Assembly: GCA_015223225.1 (NCBI GenBank)
Contig: JADFCQ010000006.1
Span: 1-64,000 of the forward strand
Length of the DNA stretch: 64,000 nucleotides
Reading direction: 5' to 3'
DNA from: Acetobacteraceae bacterium H6797
GTDB taxonomy: Bacteria > Pseudomonadota > Alphaproteobacteria > Acetobacterales > Acetobacteraceae
The notes under the pieces: model-generated
What the model was told of the DNA's origin: nothing
The model's database searches: none
What the model saw: the letters and a program-made list of their open reading frames with translations, nothing else
In this document: positions 8,812 to 16,959 of the stretch, in pieces
Position numbering within the stretch: position 1 is the stretch's first letter
How the letters are laid out: every line of letters starts with the position of its first letter
Translations under genes and position numbers: made by a program

Positions 8812-9753
8812 TCAGACGGGCGCCTTGGCGCCGACTTGCTCCACGATGAGCTTGTAATGCTCGGGGCGGCGATGGCTGGCGAAGTGGAACATCTTGTCCT
8901 TGCCCTGCCGCACCGCGTCGAGATCGATCTCGGCGACCACGACTTCGTCTTCCAGCGACTGGGCCTGGGCGACGATCACGCCATCGGGGCTCACGATGCA
9001 GGAGCCGCCGATGAGGCCCGACCCGTCCTCATTGCCCGCCTTGGCGACGCTGATCGCCCAGGTCGCGTTCATATAGGCATTGGCCTGGGCCGAGATATTC
9101 GAATGGAAGGTGCGGATTTCCTCGTTTTCCGTCGTGCCGCCATTCGGATCATAGGCCGCCGAGTTGTAGCCCATGACCATCAGCTCGACATCCTGCAGGC
9201 CATAGACGCGCCAGGCTTCCGGCCAGCGGCGGTCATTGCAGATCAGCATGCCCATGACGGGGCGGTGCCATTCCGGCGCGCCGCGGAAGGCAGGGAAGCC
9301 CATGTCGCCATATTCGAAATAGCGCTTCTCGAGCTGCTGGAAGCGCGCGCCCTCGCGCGGCTCCACGCTGCCCGGCAGATGCACCTTGCGGTATTTGCCG
9401 AGGATTTCGCCATCAGGGCCGACGGTGATCGCGCTGTTGAAATGCTTGCCTTCCGGCGTCAGCTCGGCGTAGCCGACATAGAAGCCGACCTTCAGCTCCT
9501 TGGCGCGGTCGAACAGGGGCTGAACCTGCGGGTTCGGCATGCTCTTCTCGTAATAGCTCTCCAGCTCCTCGCCCGCGATCAGCCAGCGGGGGAAGAAGGT
9601 GGTGAAGGCCAGTTCCGGGAAGACGACGAGCTGCGCGCCCTTGGCGGCGGCGTCTTCCAGCAGGCGGATCATGCGCGCCAAGGTCTCGGCGCGGGGTTCC
9701 GCCTTCTGGGTGGGGCCCATCTGGGCGGCGGCGACACGGATAAGGCGGGGCAT
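8812..9753 (-). CDS. N-carbamoyl-D-amino-acid hydrolase (nitrilase superfamily)
   Basis: A 313-residue cytoplasmic enzyme closely matching Agrobacterium-type DCase, which hydrolyses N-carbamoyl-D-amino acids to the D-amino acid, CO2 and ammonia. The catalytic triad is E47 (PELAFTTFFPRW), K123 (KYRKVHLPG) and C172 (ICNDRRWPE), with the GYAEL segment also conserved. Usual family length is about 304. The start at 9753 has GAGAGG upstream; a longer frame reaching 9834 enters the promoter region. As first gene of the operon it suggests the pathway ends in decarbamoylation. A canonical D-hydantoinase is missing from the operon. Confidence 0.88.
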   Translation of the reverse strand: MPRLIRVAAAQMGPTQKAEPRAETLARMIRLLEDAAAKGAQLVVFPELAFTTFFPRWLIAGEELESYYEKSMPNPQVQPLFDRAKELKVGFYVGYAELTPEGKHFNSAITVGPDGEILGKYRKVHLPGSVEPREGARFQQLEKRYFEYGDMGFPAFRGAPEWHRPVMGMLICNDRRWPEAWRVYGLQDVELMVMGYNSAAYDPNGGTTENEEIRTFHSNISAQANAYMNATWAISVAKAGNEDGSGLIGGSCIVSPDGVIVAQAQSLEDEVVVAEIDLDAVRQGKDKMFHFASHRRPEHYKLIVEQVGAKAPV

Positions 9754-9828
9754 GGTCAGGCCTCTCAGCAAAGCGACGCGGCTGCCTATCGCAGCGGCAG
9801 CGCAACTATGCGCCGCTAAAAAGCCGTC

Positions 9829-9878
9829 AATCAATGATACTGATTATATGAATATGGCCATAACAATCAGCTTTGATT
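9829..9878. promoter_or_regulatory. Paired AATCA...TGATT palindromes in the LysR/operon spacer
   Basis: The 135-bp divergent spacer holds two copies of the same half-sites: AATCA-N7-TGATT at 9829-9845 and AATCA-N4-TGATT at 9865-9878. The surroundings are A/T-rich, unlike the neighbouring DNA. Two such sites are usual for LysR proteins, which bind a recognition and an activation site, so these probably control both the LysR gene and the operon. Confidence 0.55.
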
Positions 9879-9888
9879 ATACTGCCCC

Positions 9889-10788
9889 ATGACCCTCCGC
9901 CAGCTCGAGATCCTCCGCGCCGTCATACGCTGCCAGACCACCATCGCGGCGGCCCAACAGCTGGGCATGTCGCAGCCAGCGGTGAGCAACGCGATCCGGC
10001 AGATGGAGAGCCAACTCGGCTTTCCCCTCTTCGAGCGCCTGAACAACCGGCTCTTCCCGACCGATGGCGCGGCCATCATCTATGAGGAATCAGAGCCGCT
10101 CTTCGCCATGCACAGCGCCCTCGAGGTTCGTGTGCAGGAATTGCGCGAGGACAAGATCACCCGGCTGCGCATCCTCAGCACCCCGCCGCTGGGCCATGGC
10201 GTCATTCCCTCCGTCATGGTGCCCTTCAGCCGCCGGCATCCGAGGCTTCAGATCTATTTCGACATCCGGGAGCTGGATGAGGTCGTCCGCAGCGTCGAGA
10301 GCGGCAAGACGGATATCGGCTTCGGCCTCAGCCTCGGCGCCCAGCCCACGCTGGAGATGGAGGCGCTGTTCCGGGGCGTCATGGTCTGCGCCTTGCCGCC
10401 GCGCCACCCGCTGGCAGGGCAGGAAAGCGTCTCGCTCCAGGCCCTGCAGGCCGATCGCTTCATCGCGCTGGATGCCCATACCACGATGGGTGCGGCCGTG
10501 CGCGATGCCTATCAGGAGGCGAAGCTGCCGATGAACTTCGCCGTCGAGGTGAAGTATTGCAACACCGCCTGCATCCTGGCCGAGGCCGGGATGGGGGCGG
10601 CCATCGTCGACCCATTCTCGGCCACCATGCCGCGCCGCAACCTCAGCATCCGCCCGCTCGACACGGCCATTCCCTGCACCGCCTGGGTCTTCTGGTCGGC
10701 GCGTCGGCCGCTTTCGGAAATCGCCTCTCGCTTCGTGAAGGAGGTGCGGCTCGCCGTCGCGGCCGCGATGCAGCCCGCGCCGGCGTGA
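9889..10788 (+). CDS. LysR-family transcriptional regulator of the upstream operon
   Basis: A 299-residue LysR protein with an N-terminal winged helix-turn-helix (about residues 1-60, TTIAAAQQLGMSQPAVSNAI) and a C-terminal substrate-binding domain. It is transcribed away from the nine- to ten-gene uptake operon and shares its promoter region, the usual arrangement for a LysR protein controlling its neighbour. The inducer is probably a substrate or product of that operon. Confidence 0.9.
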   Translation: MTLRQLEILRAVIRCQTTIAAAQQLGMSQPAVSNAIRQMESQLGFPLFERLNNRLFPTDGAAIIYEESEPLFAMHSALEVRVQELREDKITRLRILSTPPLGHGVIPSVMVPFSRRHPRLQIYFDIRELDEVVRSVESGKTDIGFGLSLGAQPTLEMEALFRGVMVCALPPRHPLAGQESVSLQALQADRFIALDAHTTMGAAVRDAYQEAKLPMNFAVEVKYCNTACILAEAGMGAAIVDPFSATMPRRNLSIRPLDTAIPCTAWVFWSARRPLSEIASRFVKEVRLAVAAAMQPAPA

Positions 10789-10845
10789 CCGAACCAATCG
10801 CCTCGGCCTGCGTTTATCCCCCGAACCACGGAAAGGAGGAACAGC

Positions 10846-11265
10846 ATGGCCAATAAGAGTCTGCAGGATCTTTCGAAGGACATGCGGAAGATCGATATCG
10901 CGATCCTCTCCACGCATACCGATGGCGGCGCCATTGCCGCGCGCCCGGTGAGCAATAACGGCGATGTCGATTACGACGGCGATTCCTATTACTTTACCTG
11001 GGAAGAATCCCGGATGGTCTCGGATATCGAGCGCGATCCGAAGGTCGGTCTCTCCTTCACCGGCGGCAAGACCTTCATGGTCGCCGTCGAAGGCGAGGCG
11101 GAACTCATCCGCGACAAGGCCCGTTTCCAGAAGCATTGGACCAAGAGCCTCGACAAATGGTTCGAGCAGGGCATCGACACGCCTGGCGTGGTGATGATCA
11201 AGGTCCATGCCAAGCGCGTCCACTGGTGGGACGGGATGGAGGATGGCGAGGTCAAGGTTTCCTGA
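10846..11265 (+). CDS. General stress protein 26-like, pyridoxamine 5'-phosphate oxidase fold
   Basis: A 139-residue split-barrel flavin-binding-type protein. Features include STHTDGGAIAARPVS near the N-terminus, YYFTWEESRMVSDI in the middle and RVHWWDG at the end, as in GSP26-like members. It has no signal peptide. The ribosome site AAGGAGGAAC is strong. The LysR gene ends 57 bp upstream in the same direction, so they may be co-transcribed. Function beyond flavin or related cofactor binding is not known for most of this group. Confidence 0.85.
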   Translation: MANKSLQDLSKDMRKIDIAILSTHTDGGAIAARPVSNNGDVDYDGDSYYFTWEESRMVSDIERDPKVGLSFTGGKTFMVAVEGEAELIRDKARFQKHWTKSLDKWFEQGIDTPGVVMIKVHAKRVHWWDGMEDGEVKVS

Positions 11266-11290
11266 CCCTCGCTGCGATCCTAAAGCTTCG

Positions 11291-11323
11291 GCGGGCGCCC
11301 TTCGGGGCGCCCGCTTCGCTTTT
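11291..11323 (+). terminator. Rho-independent terminator after the stress protein gene
   Basis: A perfect 10-bp stem (GCGGGCGCCC and its complement) closed by a TTCG tetraloop at 11291-11314 is followed by TTCGCTTTT. It separates the plus-strand stress gene from the convergent YihY gene. Confidence 0.85.
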
Positions 11324-11329
11324 CCGGCG

Positions 11330-12382
11330 CTAGTCGTCGGCCGTCGTATCCGCCATGACGGCGCCGCGCTGGCCTTGCGGCAATTCCGGCCCCGTGGTGC
11401 TGTCGCGCGCCGTCTGATGCTCCATCTCGGCATTCAGCTCCGCCCCGATCAGCACGACGATGGCGGAGAGCCAGATCCAGGTCATGAAGCCGATCACGGC
11501 GCCGAGCGAGCCATAGGTCGCGTCGTAATTGCCGAAGCGGCCGACATAGAAGGTGAAGCCGGCCGAGACGCCCAGCCAGGCGAGGGCCGCGAAAATGCCG
11601 CCATAGCTCACCCAGCGCCATTTCGCCGCTTCCCGGCTCGGCCCGTAGCGATAGAGCGCGGCGAGGATCAGCGTCATCCCCACCATCATTACCGGCCAGC
11701 GGATCAGCGAGACGAGCATTTCCGTCGCATCGCCCAGCCAGACGAAATTCAGCACGATCGGCAGCACGACCAGCGCGCCGAGCGCCATCAGCACGAAGAC
11801 GAGGGCGCAGAAGGTCATGCCCAGGGAAAGCAGCGTGCGATGGAAGAAGCCGCGCTTCTCCTTCTCCTCATAGACGATGTTGAGCGCGTCCATCATCGCC
11901 TTGGTGCCCTGGTTCGCGCTCCAGAGCGCGGCGCCGAGGCCGATCGCGGCACCGAGACCGAGCGATTGCTGCGGGCTGGAGAGCAGCCTCTCCAACTGGT
12001 CCTTGATGATGGTCATGCCGCCATCGGGCAGCACGCCGCTGAGATCGGCGAGATGCGTGTTCAGCGACTGCCGGTCCGCGAAGAGGCCGTATAGCGAGAC
12101 CATGGCGGTCAGGGCCGGGAAGACCGATAGCAATGCGTAGAAGGTGATGCCGGCCGCCTCGGTCATCACGCGGTCCTCGTTGCTCTCCGAGAAGACGCGC
12201 TTGGCGATGGCGATCCAGCCGCGACGGGGAATTTCGGAGGGCTTCACCGCATCGCGGCCCGGCGCGTCACCGCCGCCGGTGCTCTCGGTGACGCGCCGCA
12301 TCACCGAAAGCTTCTCTTTCTCGTCGAGGCGGTCGAAGCTGCTCGGCAGCCCGTGCCTTACCGCCATATCCTCCTGACGCAT
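11330..12382 (-). CDS. YihY/BrkB family inner-membrane protein
   Basis: A 350-residue membrane protein of the YihY/BrkB family (formerly misnamed ribonuclease BN). About six hydrophobic segments follow a polar N-terminus of some 90 residues. Family features include EAAGITFYALLSVFPALTAM and LWSANQGTKAMMDALNIVYEE. The start at 12382 has GGAGC upstream; an earlier in-frame start gives an Arg/Pro-rich tail unlike the family. It follows the pqi operon in the same direction after a 119-bp gap that holds a small GTTTG-AGGAG-CAAAC hairpin at 12427-12441. Confidence 0.85.
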   Translation of the reverse strand: MRQEDMAVRHGLPSSFDRLDEKEKLSVMRRVTESTGGGDAPGRDAVKPSEIPRRGWIAIAKRVFSESNEDRVMTEAAGITFYALLSVFPALTAMVSLYGLFADRQSLNTHLADLSGVLPDGGMTIIKDQLERLLSSPQQSLGLGAAIGLGAALWSANQGTKAMMDALNIVYEEKEKRGFFHRTLLSLGMTFCALVFVLMALGALVVLPIVLNFVWLGDATEMLVSLIRWPVMMVGMTLILAALYRYGPSREAAKWRWVSYGGIFAALAWLGVSAGFTFYVGRFGNYDATYGSLGAVIGFMTWIWLSAIVVLIGAELNAEMEHQTARDSTTGPELPQGQRGAVMADTTADD

Positions 12383-12501
12383 GATGGATGCTCCGCTCAA
12401 TGTCCTCCGCGCGTCCCGGCGAGGGGGTTTGAGGAGCAAACGCTTCGGCGGCGGCGGGGTTCCCGCCATGGCCCGCTTCGTGAAGCGCCGGGGCTTGCCG
12501 C

Positions 12502-13113
12502 TCAGGCGGCGAGGGCGCCCAGCATGGCGGCCAGATCGTCGGCCAGCATGGCGAGCGCCTTGCTCATCGTCCCGGCCACGGCCTCCATCGCCGCGCCGCC
12601 GGAAGGCAGCCGGCGGTCGAAAGCGCGGGTGACGGGCAGGCGGCCGGTGCCCGCGCGGCGCACGGCAAGCTGGGCCGTGAGCGAGACATTCCCGGCCTTG
12701 TCCGCCTCGAAACGCGTGATCTGCACCTCGGCGATGGCCAGCGGATCGGCGCTGATCGCACCCTGCTCGGCGAAGACCGCCGTGCCCGGCAGCCGCTGCG
12801 TGAGCGCCTCGGCGAGAAGGCGCGTCACCATGTCGCCGAGCGGCTCGGCCCAGCGGTTATCGCCGCCGATCTCGAGCTGCGCGCCGCTGCCCGCCCGCAC
12901 CACCTCGGAACGGTCGAGATAGCGGGCGAGGCCGACCCGGCGGAGCTCCACCGAACGGGGCGCGCCCGTGATGGCCTGGCCCGGCAAGGCCTGGAGCCGG
13001 TAATAGCTCGGCTCGGTCGAGGCGCAGGCGGCCAGCGGCGCCAGCGCGAGCCATGCGGCCACCTGCCGTCGCGGGAAGGCGGCGCGGCCGCCACGGTCAG
13101 TCGGTTCGGCCAC
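12502..13113 (-). CDS. pqiC: PqiC-like outer-membrane lipoprotein (ABC-type transport auxiliary)
   Basis: A 203-residue lipoprotein starting at a GTG. The signal peptide ends in a lipobox (APLAAC, Cys30), after which a DUF330/PqiC-type domain begins with SYYRLQALPG. PqiC sits in the outer membrane and joins the PqiB tunnel in lipid or small-molecule transport across the envelope. It overlaps pqiB by 17 nt, so the two are coupled. It is the last gene of the TetR-pqiABC operon. Confidence 0.88.
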   Translation of the reverse strand: MAEPTDRGGRAAFPRRQVAAWLALAPLAACASTEPSYYRLQALPGQAITGAPRSVELRRVGLARYLDRSEVVRAGSGAQLEIGGDNRWAEPLGDMVTRLLAEALTQRLPGTAVFAEQGAISADPLAIAEVQITRFEADKAGNVSLTAQLAVRRAGTGRLPVTRAFDRRLPSGGAAMEAVAGTMSKALAMLADDLAAMLGALAA

Positions 13114-14767
13114 GGATCAGCGCCTCCGGATGTCGGTCGAGATAGTCGGTCAGCATACGCACCGAACGCGCGGCGTCGGTAACCTGTTGCATCATACGAT
13201 CAAGCTGGCGGTTGAAGGCGGAATCCCCGCCATAGCCGCGTTCGATGGAGCCCACGGCGGAATTGGCGCGGGCCACCATCTGGTCGAGGTTATTGGCGAT
13301 CTGCGGCAGGCGGCGCAGCAGGGGCGTGAGCCCGTTATCCGTCCGCTGCACCAGTTCGCGCACGTCCTTCATGACATCGGCCAGGGAGCTTATCGCGCCC
13401 TTCAGCTCCGGCCCGCCCGCCAGGCCGCTGACCGAGGCCAGGGCGCTGTTCAGGTTGCGGCCGATCTCGTCGAGCGGGAAGTTCTGCAGCTTGCCCGCCA
13501 CGGCGCTGATCGCGCCCATGATGTCGTCGCTATCACCGCCCAGGCTGGGCAGCACCAGCACGCCATCCTCCTCACGCACCTCGGCGGGCGGCGCGTCGGT
13601 GTGGAAGTCAAGCGCGATGGATTTCTGCCCGGTGAGCAGATTGCCGCTCTTGAGCGAGGCGCGAAGCCCCTGCTGCACGAGATGCGTCACCGCCCGCCGC
13701 ACGTCGAATTCCGGCCGCCCGGCGGGGAAGGCTATGCGGTCCGGCTCCACGGCGATTCGGACCGGGACGCGGAAGACATCGGCGTCCTTGTCATAGGCCA
13801 GATCGACGCTCTGCACGCTGCCGATGCGGATGCCGCGCATCACGACGGCCGAGCGCCGGGTGAGGCCGCTGACATCGCCATCGGGATAGACGATGAATTC
13901 GATCCGGTCCGGCGAAGTCGCGGTGAAGGCGGCGTCGGCATCCTCGTAGACCGTGTATTCCGCGTCGTCCGGCGCCTTGGGCTGGCTGCGGAAGCGCTCG
14001 GGCGTGTCGAAGGCGATGCCGCCGGCGAGAAGCGCCTTGAGGCTCTCCAGTTCCAGCTTCACCCCATTCGGCCCGAAGCCCACGCTCACGCCCGAGGTGT
14101 TCCAGAAGCGCGAGCCGGCCCGCAGATAGCCCTCGAAGGGCGAGCGGATGAAGGCGCGCATGGTGATGACGCCGTCCATCCCCGGCTCGTCGAAACTCAG
14201 GATCTCGCCGACCTGCACGTCACGGAAATAAACGGGCGAGCCCTTGCTGAGGGCGCCGATCCGTTGGGTGTGGAGCACGAAGATGCGCCCCGGCTCATCC
14301 GAGCGGATGCCGGGCGGGTCGCTCAGCCCCTCGAATTCCCGCTGTTCCTCGCCGCTGCCGATGCCGGGATCGAATTCGATATAGGCACCGGACACGATGG
14401 TCTCGAGGCCCGAGATATTCCCGGCGGTGAGGCGCGGGCGGACGATCCAGAAACGCGCCTTGTCGGTCAGCTTGTCCTCGACGTCGCGCGCCATGCGCAC
14501 CTTGACCGAGACGCGGGAGAGATTGCCGGTGAGGCGGATGGATTCCACCGTGCCGATATCGACGGCCTTGTAGCGCACCTTGGTCTGCCCGGCCGTGATG
14601 CCGTCGGCGGTCTGGAAGGTGAGGGTGACGAGCGGGCCCCGGCTGTTCCAGCTGTTATAGCCCAGATAGAGCGCCACGACCGCGGCGGCGATGGGGATCA
14701 GCCAGATCAGCGAGAACCGCCGGCGATGGCGGCGCGCCTCCTGGATTTCGGGGTCGGACTGGCTCAT
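13097..14767 (-). CDS. pqiB: PqiB, MCE-domain envelope tunnel protein
   Basis: A 556-residue protein with one N-terminal membrane anchor (about residues 18-38) followed by three MCE (MlaD-like) domains, beginning at about 46, 160 and 286. It ends in a long helical region with the spacing of a coiled coil (about 430-540). E. coli PqiB (546 residues) is nearly the same length and forms a periplasm-spanning tube. Its ATG overlaps the pqiA stop (ATGA at 14764-14767). Confidence 0.93.
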   Translation of the reverse strand: MSQSDPEIQEARRHRRRFSLIWLIPIAAAVVALYLGYNSWNSRGPLVTLTFQTADGITAGQTKVRYKAVDIGTVESIRLTGNLSRVSVKVRMARDVEDKLTDKARFWIVRPRLTAGNISGLETIVSGAYIEFDPGIGSGEEQREFEGLSDPPGIRSDEPGRIFVLHTQRIGALSKGSPVYFRDVQVGEILSFDEPGMDGVITMRAFIRSPFEGYLRAGSRFWNTSGVSVGFGPNGVKLELESLKALLAGGIAFDTPERFRSQPKAPDDAEYTVYEDADAAFTATSPDRIEFIVYPDGDVSGLTRRSAVVMRGIRIGSVQSVDLAYDKDADVFRVPVRIAVEPDRIAFPAGRPEFDVRRAVTHLVQQGLRASLKSGNLLTGQKSIALDFHTDAPPAEVREEDGVLVLPSLGGDSDDIMGAISAVAGKLQNFPLDEIGRNLNSALASVSGLAGGPELKGAISSLADVMKDVRELVQRTDNGLTPLLRRLPQIANNLDQMVARANSAVGSIERGYGGDSAFNRQLDRMMQQVTDAARSVRMLTDYLDRHPEALIRGRTD

Positions 14768-16185
14768 CGCGCGGCGGGGCTTTCATGCGCGGAGGCGGCG
14801 ATGGGCGCGCTCCGGTCGTTGTTAACGGCGGGGGTCACGGCGGTATCCTCTTCGGCGACGTCCCACATCAGGCGCGGGTCGAATGTCTCGGCGGCGATCA
14901 TGGTGAGCACGACGACGGCGCCGAAGCAGGCGGCGCCGATATCGGCATTGATGGAAGCGATGGGCCCGAAGCGGACCAGGGCGATGAGCACGGAAACCAC
15001 GAAGACGTCGATCATCGACCAACGCCCTATGGCCTCGACGAAGCGGTAGAGCCGCGTGCGGAAGAGCAGGGCCCGGGCCGAGCCCTGCTGGGTGGCGATG
15101 AGCATCCAGGCGAGGCCTAGCAGCTTCAGCATCGGCACGGCGACGCTGGCGAGGAAGACGATCAGCGCCAGCGGCAGGAAGCCACTCTCGGCGAATTCCA
15201 TCACCCCGCCCAGGATCGTATGCGGCCCGCCCTGGCCCAGCGTCACGACCGTCATGACGGGGTAGTAGTTGGCTGGGATATAGAGCACCGCCGCCGCTAT
15301 CAGCAGGGCCCAACTCCGGGTGATGCTGTTCGGCTTGCGGTGGCGCAGCGTGCTGTCGCAGCGCGGGCAGGCATCGCCCGGCACGGCGAGGGAGACTTTG
15401 TGACAGCAATCGCAGGCGATGCGCATCGCGCCCGCCCGGGCCGGCTGGGTTACCTTGGCCGGCCCTGCCGGCTGGAGTGAGTTGGTCGGCCCTGCCGGCT
15501 GCGGTGAGTTGGCCGGCCCTGCCGGCGGGGGCGAGGTGGCATGGGCCGTCGCCGCCCGGCGCTCCAGCGCGTCCCAGGCCGCCTGCGGTTCGAAGGAGCC
15601 ATCGGCGGCGACCATGGCGACGACCGCGGCGGCGAGGCCATAGACCGCCGGGCCGAATTCCACCTCCGCCAGGTCGGCGAGACGCGTGTAGGAGACCAGG
15701 GCGCCGAAGAGGAAGACCTCGAGCATCGTCCAGATGCCGAGCTTTTCGTGCCAGCGCAGCATGGTGGCGAGGATGGGCGGCGGCCGGTCCATCCGCAGGC
15801 CGCCCAGCACCATGAGGCGCAGGCCCAGCCGCAGCAGCGGCACCAGCACGACCGTCGCGATGACCAGGATGGAGAGGATCCAGAGCCCGTCATCGTAGAA
15901 GACCCAGGCGCCGGAAAACACCTCGCTATCCCTGTCCTGCCCCAACAGCCGGAGGCCGAGGAAGGGGGAAGAGACGGTCAGCAGGCACAGCACCAGGCTC
16001 GCCACGGCAAGGGCCATGGGGGCGTGGAATTCGCTCTCGCGATGGCGGCGCAGCACCGCATCGCAGCGCGGGCAGCGGGAATCGACCCCCGGTGACACCG
16101 GGCCAAGCCGGACGACGAGGCCGCAATCATCGCATTCCCGGAGAGGATGGCCCGCCTCGAGCGAGGTGGTGCTGGGGGCCGCCAT
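14764..16185 (-). CDS. pqiA: PqiA, inner-membrane partner of the PqiB tunnel
   Basis: A 473-residue integral membrane protein made of two similar halves. Each half starts with a zinc-ribbon-like pair (CDDCG...CPRC near residues 18-41; CDCC...CPRC near 254-275) and continues with about four hydrophobic helices. This is the PqiA architecture. The linker between the halves is unusual, carrying a nine-residue QPAGP-type repeat (see the repeat at 15455-15535). It starts 5 bp behind the TetR gene. PqiA is thought to feed substrate from the inner membrane to PqiB. Confidence 0.93.
   Translation of the reverse strand: MAAPSTTSLEAGHPLRECDDCGLVVRLGPVSPGVDSRCPRCDAVLRRHRESEFHAPMALAVASLVLCLLTVSSPFLGLRLLGQDRDSEVFSGAWVFYDDGLWILSILVIATVVLVPLLRLGLRLMVLGGLRMDRPPPILATMLRWHEKLGIWTMLEVFLFGALVSYTRLADLAEVEFGPAVYGLAAAVVAMVAADGSFEPQAAWDALERRAATAHATSPPPAGPANSPQPAGPTNSLQPAGPAKVTQPARAGAMRIACDCCHKVSLAVPGDACPRCDSTLRHRKPNSITRSWALLIAAAVLYIPANYYPVMTVVTLGQGGPHTILGGVMEFAESGFLPLALIVFLASVAVPMLKLLGLAWMLIATQQGSARALLFRTRLYRFVEAIGRWSMIDVFVVSVLIALVRFGPIASINADIGAACFGAVVVLTMIAAETFDPRLMWDVAEEDTAVTPAVNNDRSAPIAASAHESPAAR
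15455..15535. repeat. Three tandem 27-bp repeats inside pqiA
   Basis: Three adjacent 27-bp units (15455-15481, 15482-15508, 15509-15535) share TTGG[CT]CGGCCCTGCCGGC and differ mainly near their ends. They encode nine-residue units rich in Pro, Ala and Gly in the linker between the two PqiA halves. The period is a multiple of three, so copy-number change keeps the frame. Confidence 0.9.
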
Positions 16186-16190
16186 GGCGC

Positions 16191-16790
16191 TCAGGCCCCC
16201 GCCATGATCTTGGCCGGCCGTGCGGCCCGCTCGCGGTGGCGCAGGCCGGAGAGCAGCAGATCGGTCACGCGGCCCACCAGCGCATCCCGCGAGCCCCGAT
16301 CCGGCTCGCGCACCAGGGCGCCGAGCATGCCGGCGACGAGCGGCAGATCCTCCGCCGAGAGATCCGGCCGCACCGCGCCGGTCTCGATGGCCATGGAGAG
16401 GGAAGGGAGGAAGACGGCCATGAACCGGTTCCGAAGGGCGTCTGACAATGCCAGGTCGCGCTTCACGACACGCCAGGCATCCATCACGGCCGGGTTGCGC
16501 GCCAGCTCATGCGTAAGCTGATGCAGGAGATGCTGAAAAGCATCGGCATCGGCCGGAGTTTCCGCCGCATGGGCTTCGAGCCGTTCCAGGCTCAGCTCGA
16601 CCAGCCCGATCACCAGCGCCTCGCGGTCGGGGAAATGGCGGTAGAGCGTCGCCCGGCCTACGCCCGCGCGCTCCCGCACCGCTTCGAGCGGGGCGGTGAT
16701 GCCCTGTTCGGAGAAAACGGCCGAGGCAGCCTCCAGAAGCTCGGCCCGTCCGGCCGGCCGTCTGCGCGTGGCATGGTCCATGGCGAGCAT
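16191..16790 (-). CDS. TetR-family repressor of the pqi operon
   Basis: A TetR-type regulator of about 199 residues. The N-terminal DNA-binding part shows LLEAASAVFSEQGI, then VRERAGVGRATLYRHF as helix-turn-helix and FPDREAL after it. The C-terminal ligand domain is unclassified. The start is not certain: ATG at 16790 or 16781, neither with a strong ribosome site; the longer open frame to 16925 includes its own operator and is unlikely. The stop lies 5 bp before pqiA, so the regulator leads the operon and probably represses it together with itself. Confidence 0.87.
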   Translation of the reverse strand: MLAMDHATRRRPAGRAELLEAASAVFSEQGITAPLEAVRERAGVGRATLYRHFPDREALVIGLVELSLERLEAHAAETPADADAFQHLLHQLTHELARNPAVMDAWRVVKRDLALSDALRNRFMAVFLPSLSMAIETGAVRPDLSAEDLPLVAGMLGALVREPDRGSRDALVGRVTDLLLSGLRHRERAARPAKIMAGA

Positions 16791-16794
16791 AGAG

Positions 16795-16810
16795 CGGACA
16801 AAAATGTCCG
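16795..16810. promoter_or_regulatory. Palindromic operator of the TetR-pqi operon
   Basis: A perfect inverted repeat CGGACA-AAAA-TGTCCG lies 4 bp upstream of the TetR start, where a bound repressor would block transcription or initiation. Size and position are typical of TetR autoregulation. No other copy was noticed in this intergenic region. Confidence 0.6.
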
Positions 16811-16895
16811 GTTGGCAATTCACGGAAGCAACAGTTTGAAGATGCACCGTTCCGGGAGGCGATGGGGCGGGCCGAGGAGGGCTCCGGAAACAGGA

Positions 16896-16926
16896 ATTGC
16901 TGGCCCGGCGGATGCGGGCCAGCAAT
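16896..16926 (-). terminator. Hairpin terminator after the MFS gene
   Basis: A perfect 12-bp inverted repeat (ATTGCTGGCCCG at 16896-16907, complement at 16915-16926) with a 7-nt loop lies 33 bp past the MFS stop in the direction of its transcription. Only a short T-rich run follows. Confidence 0.6.
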
Positions 16927-16959
16927 CTGAGGTCGGTGGGCGGAGCCTGGCGCTGACGC

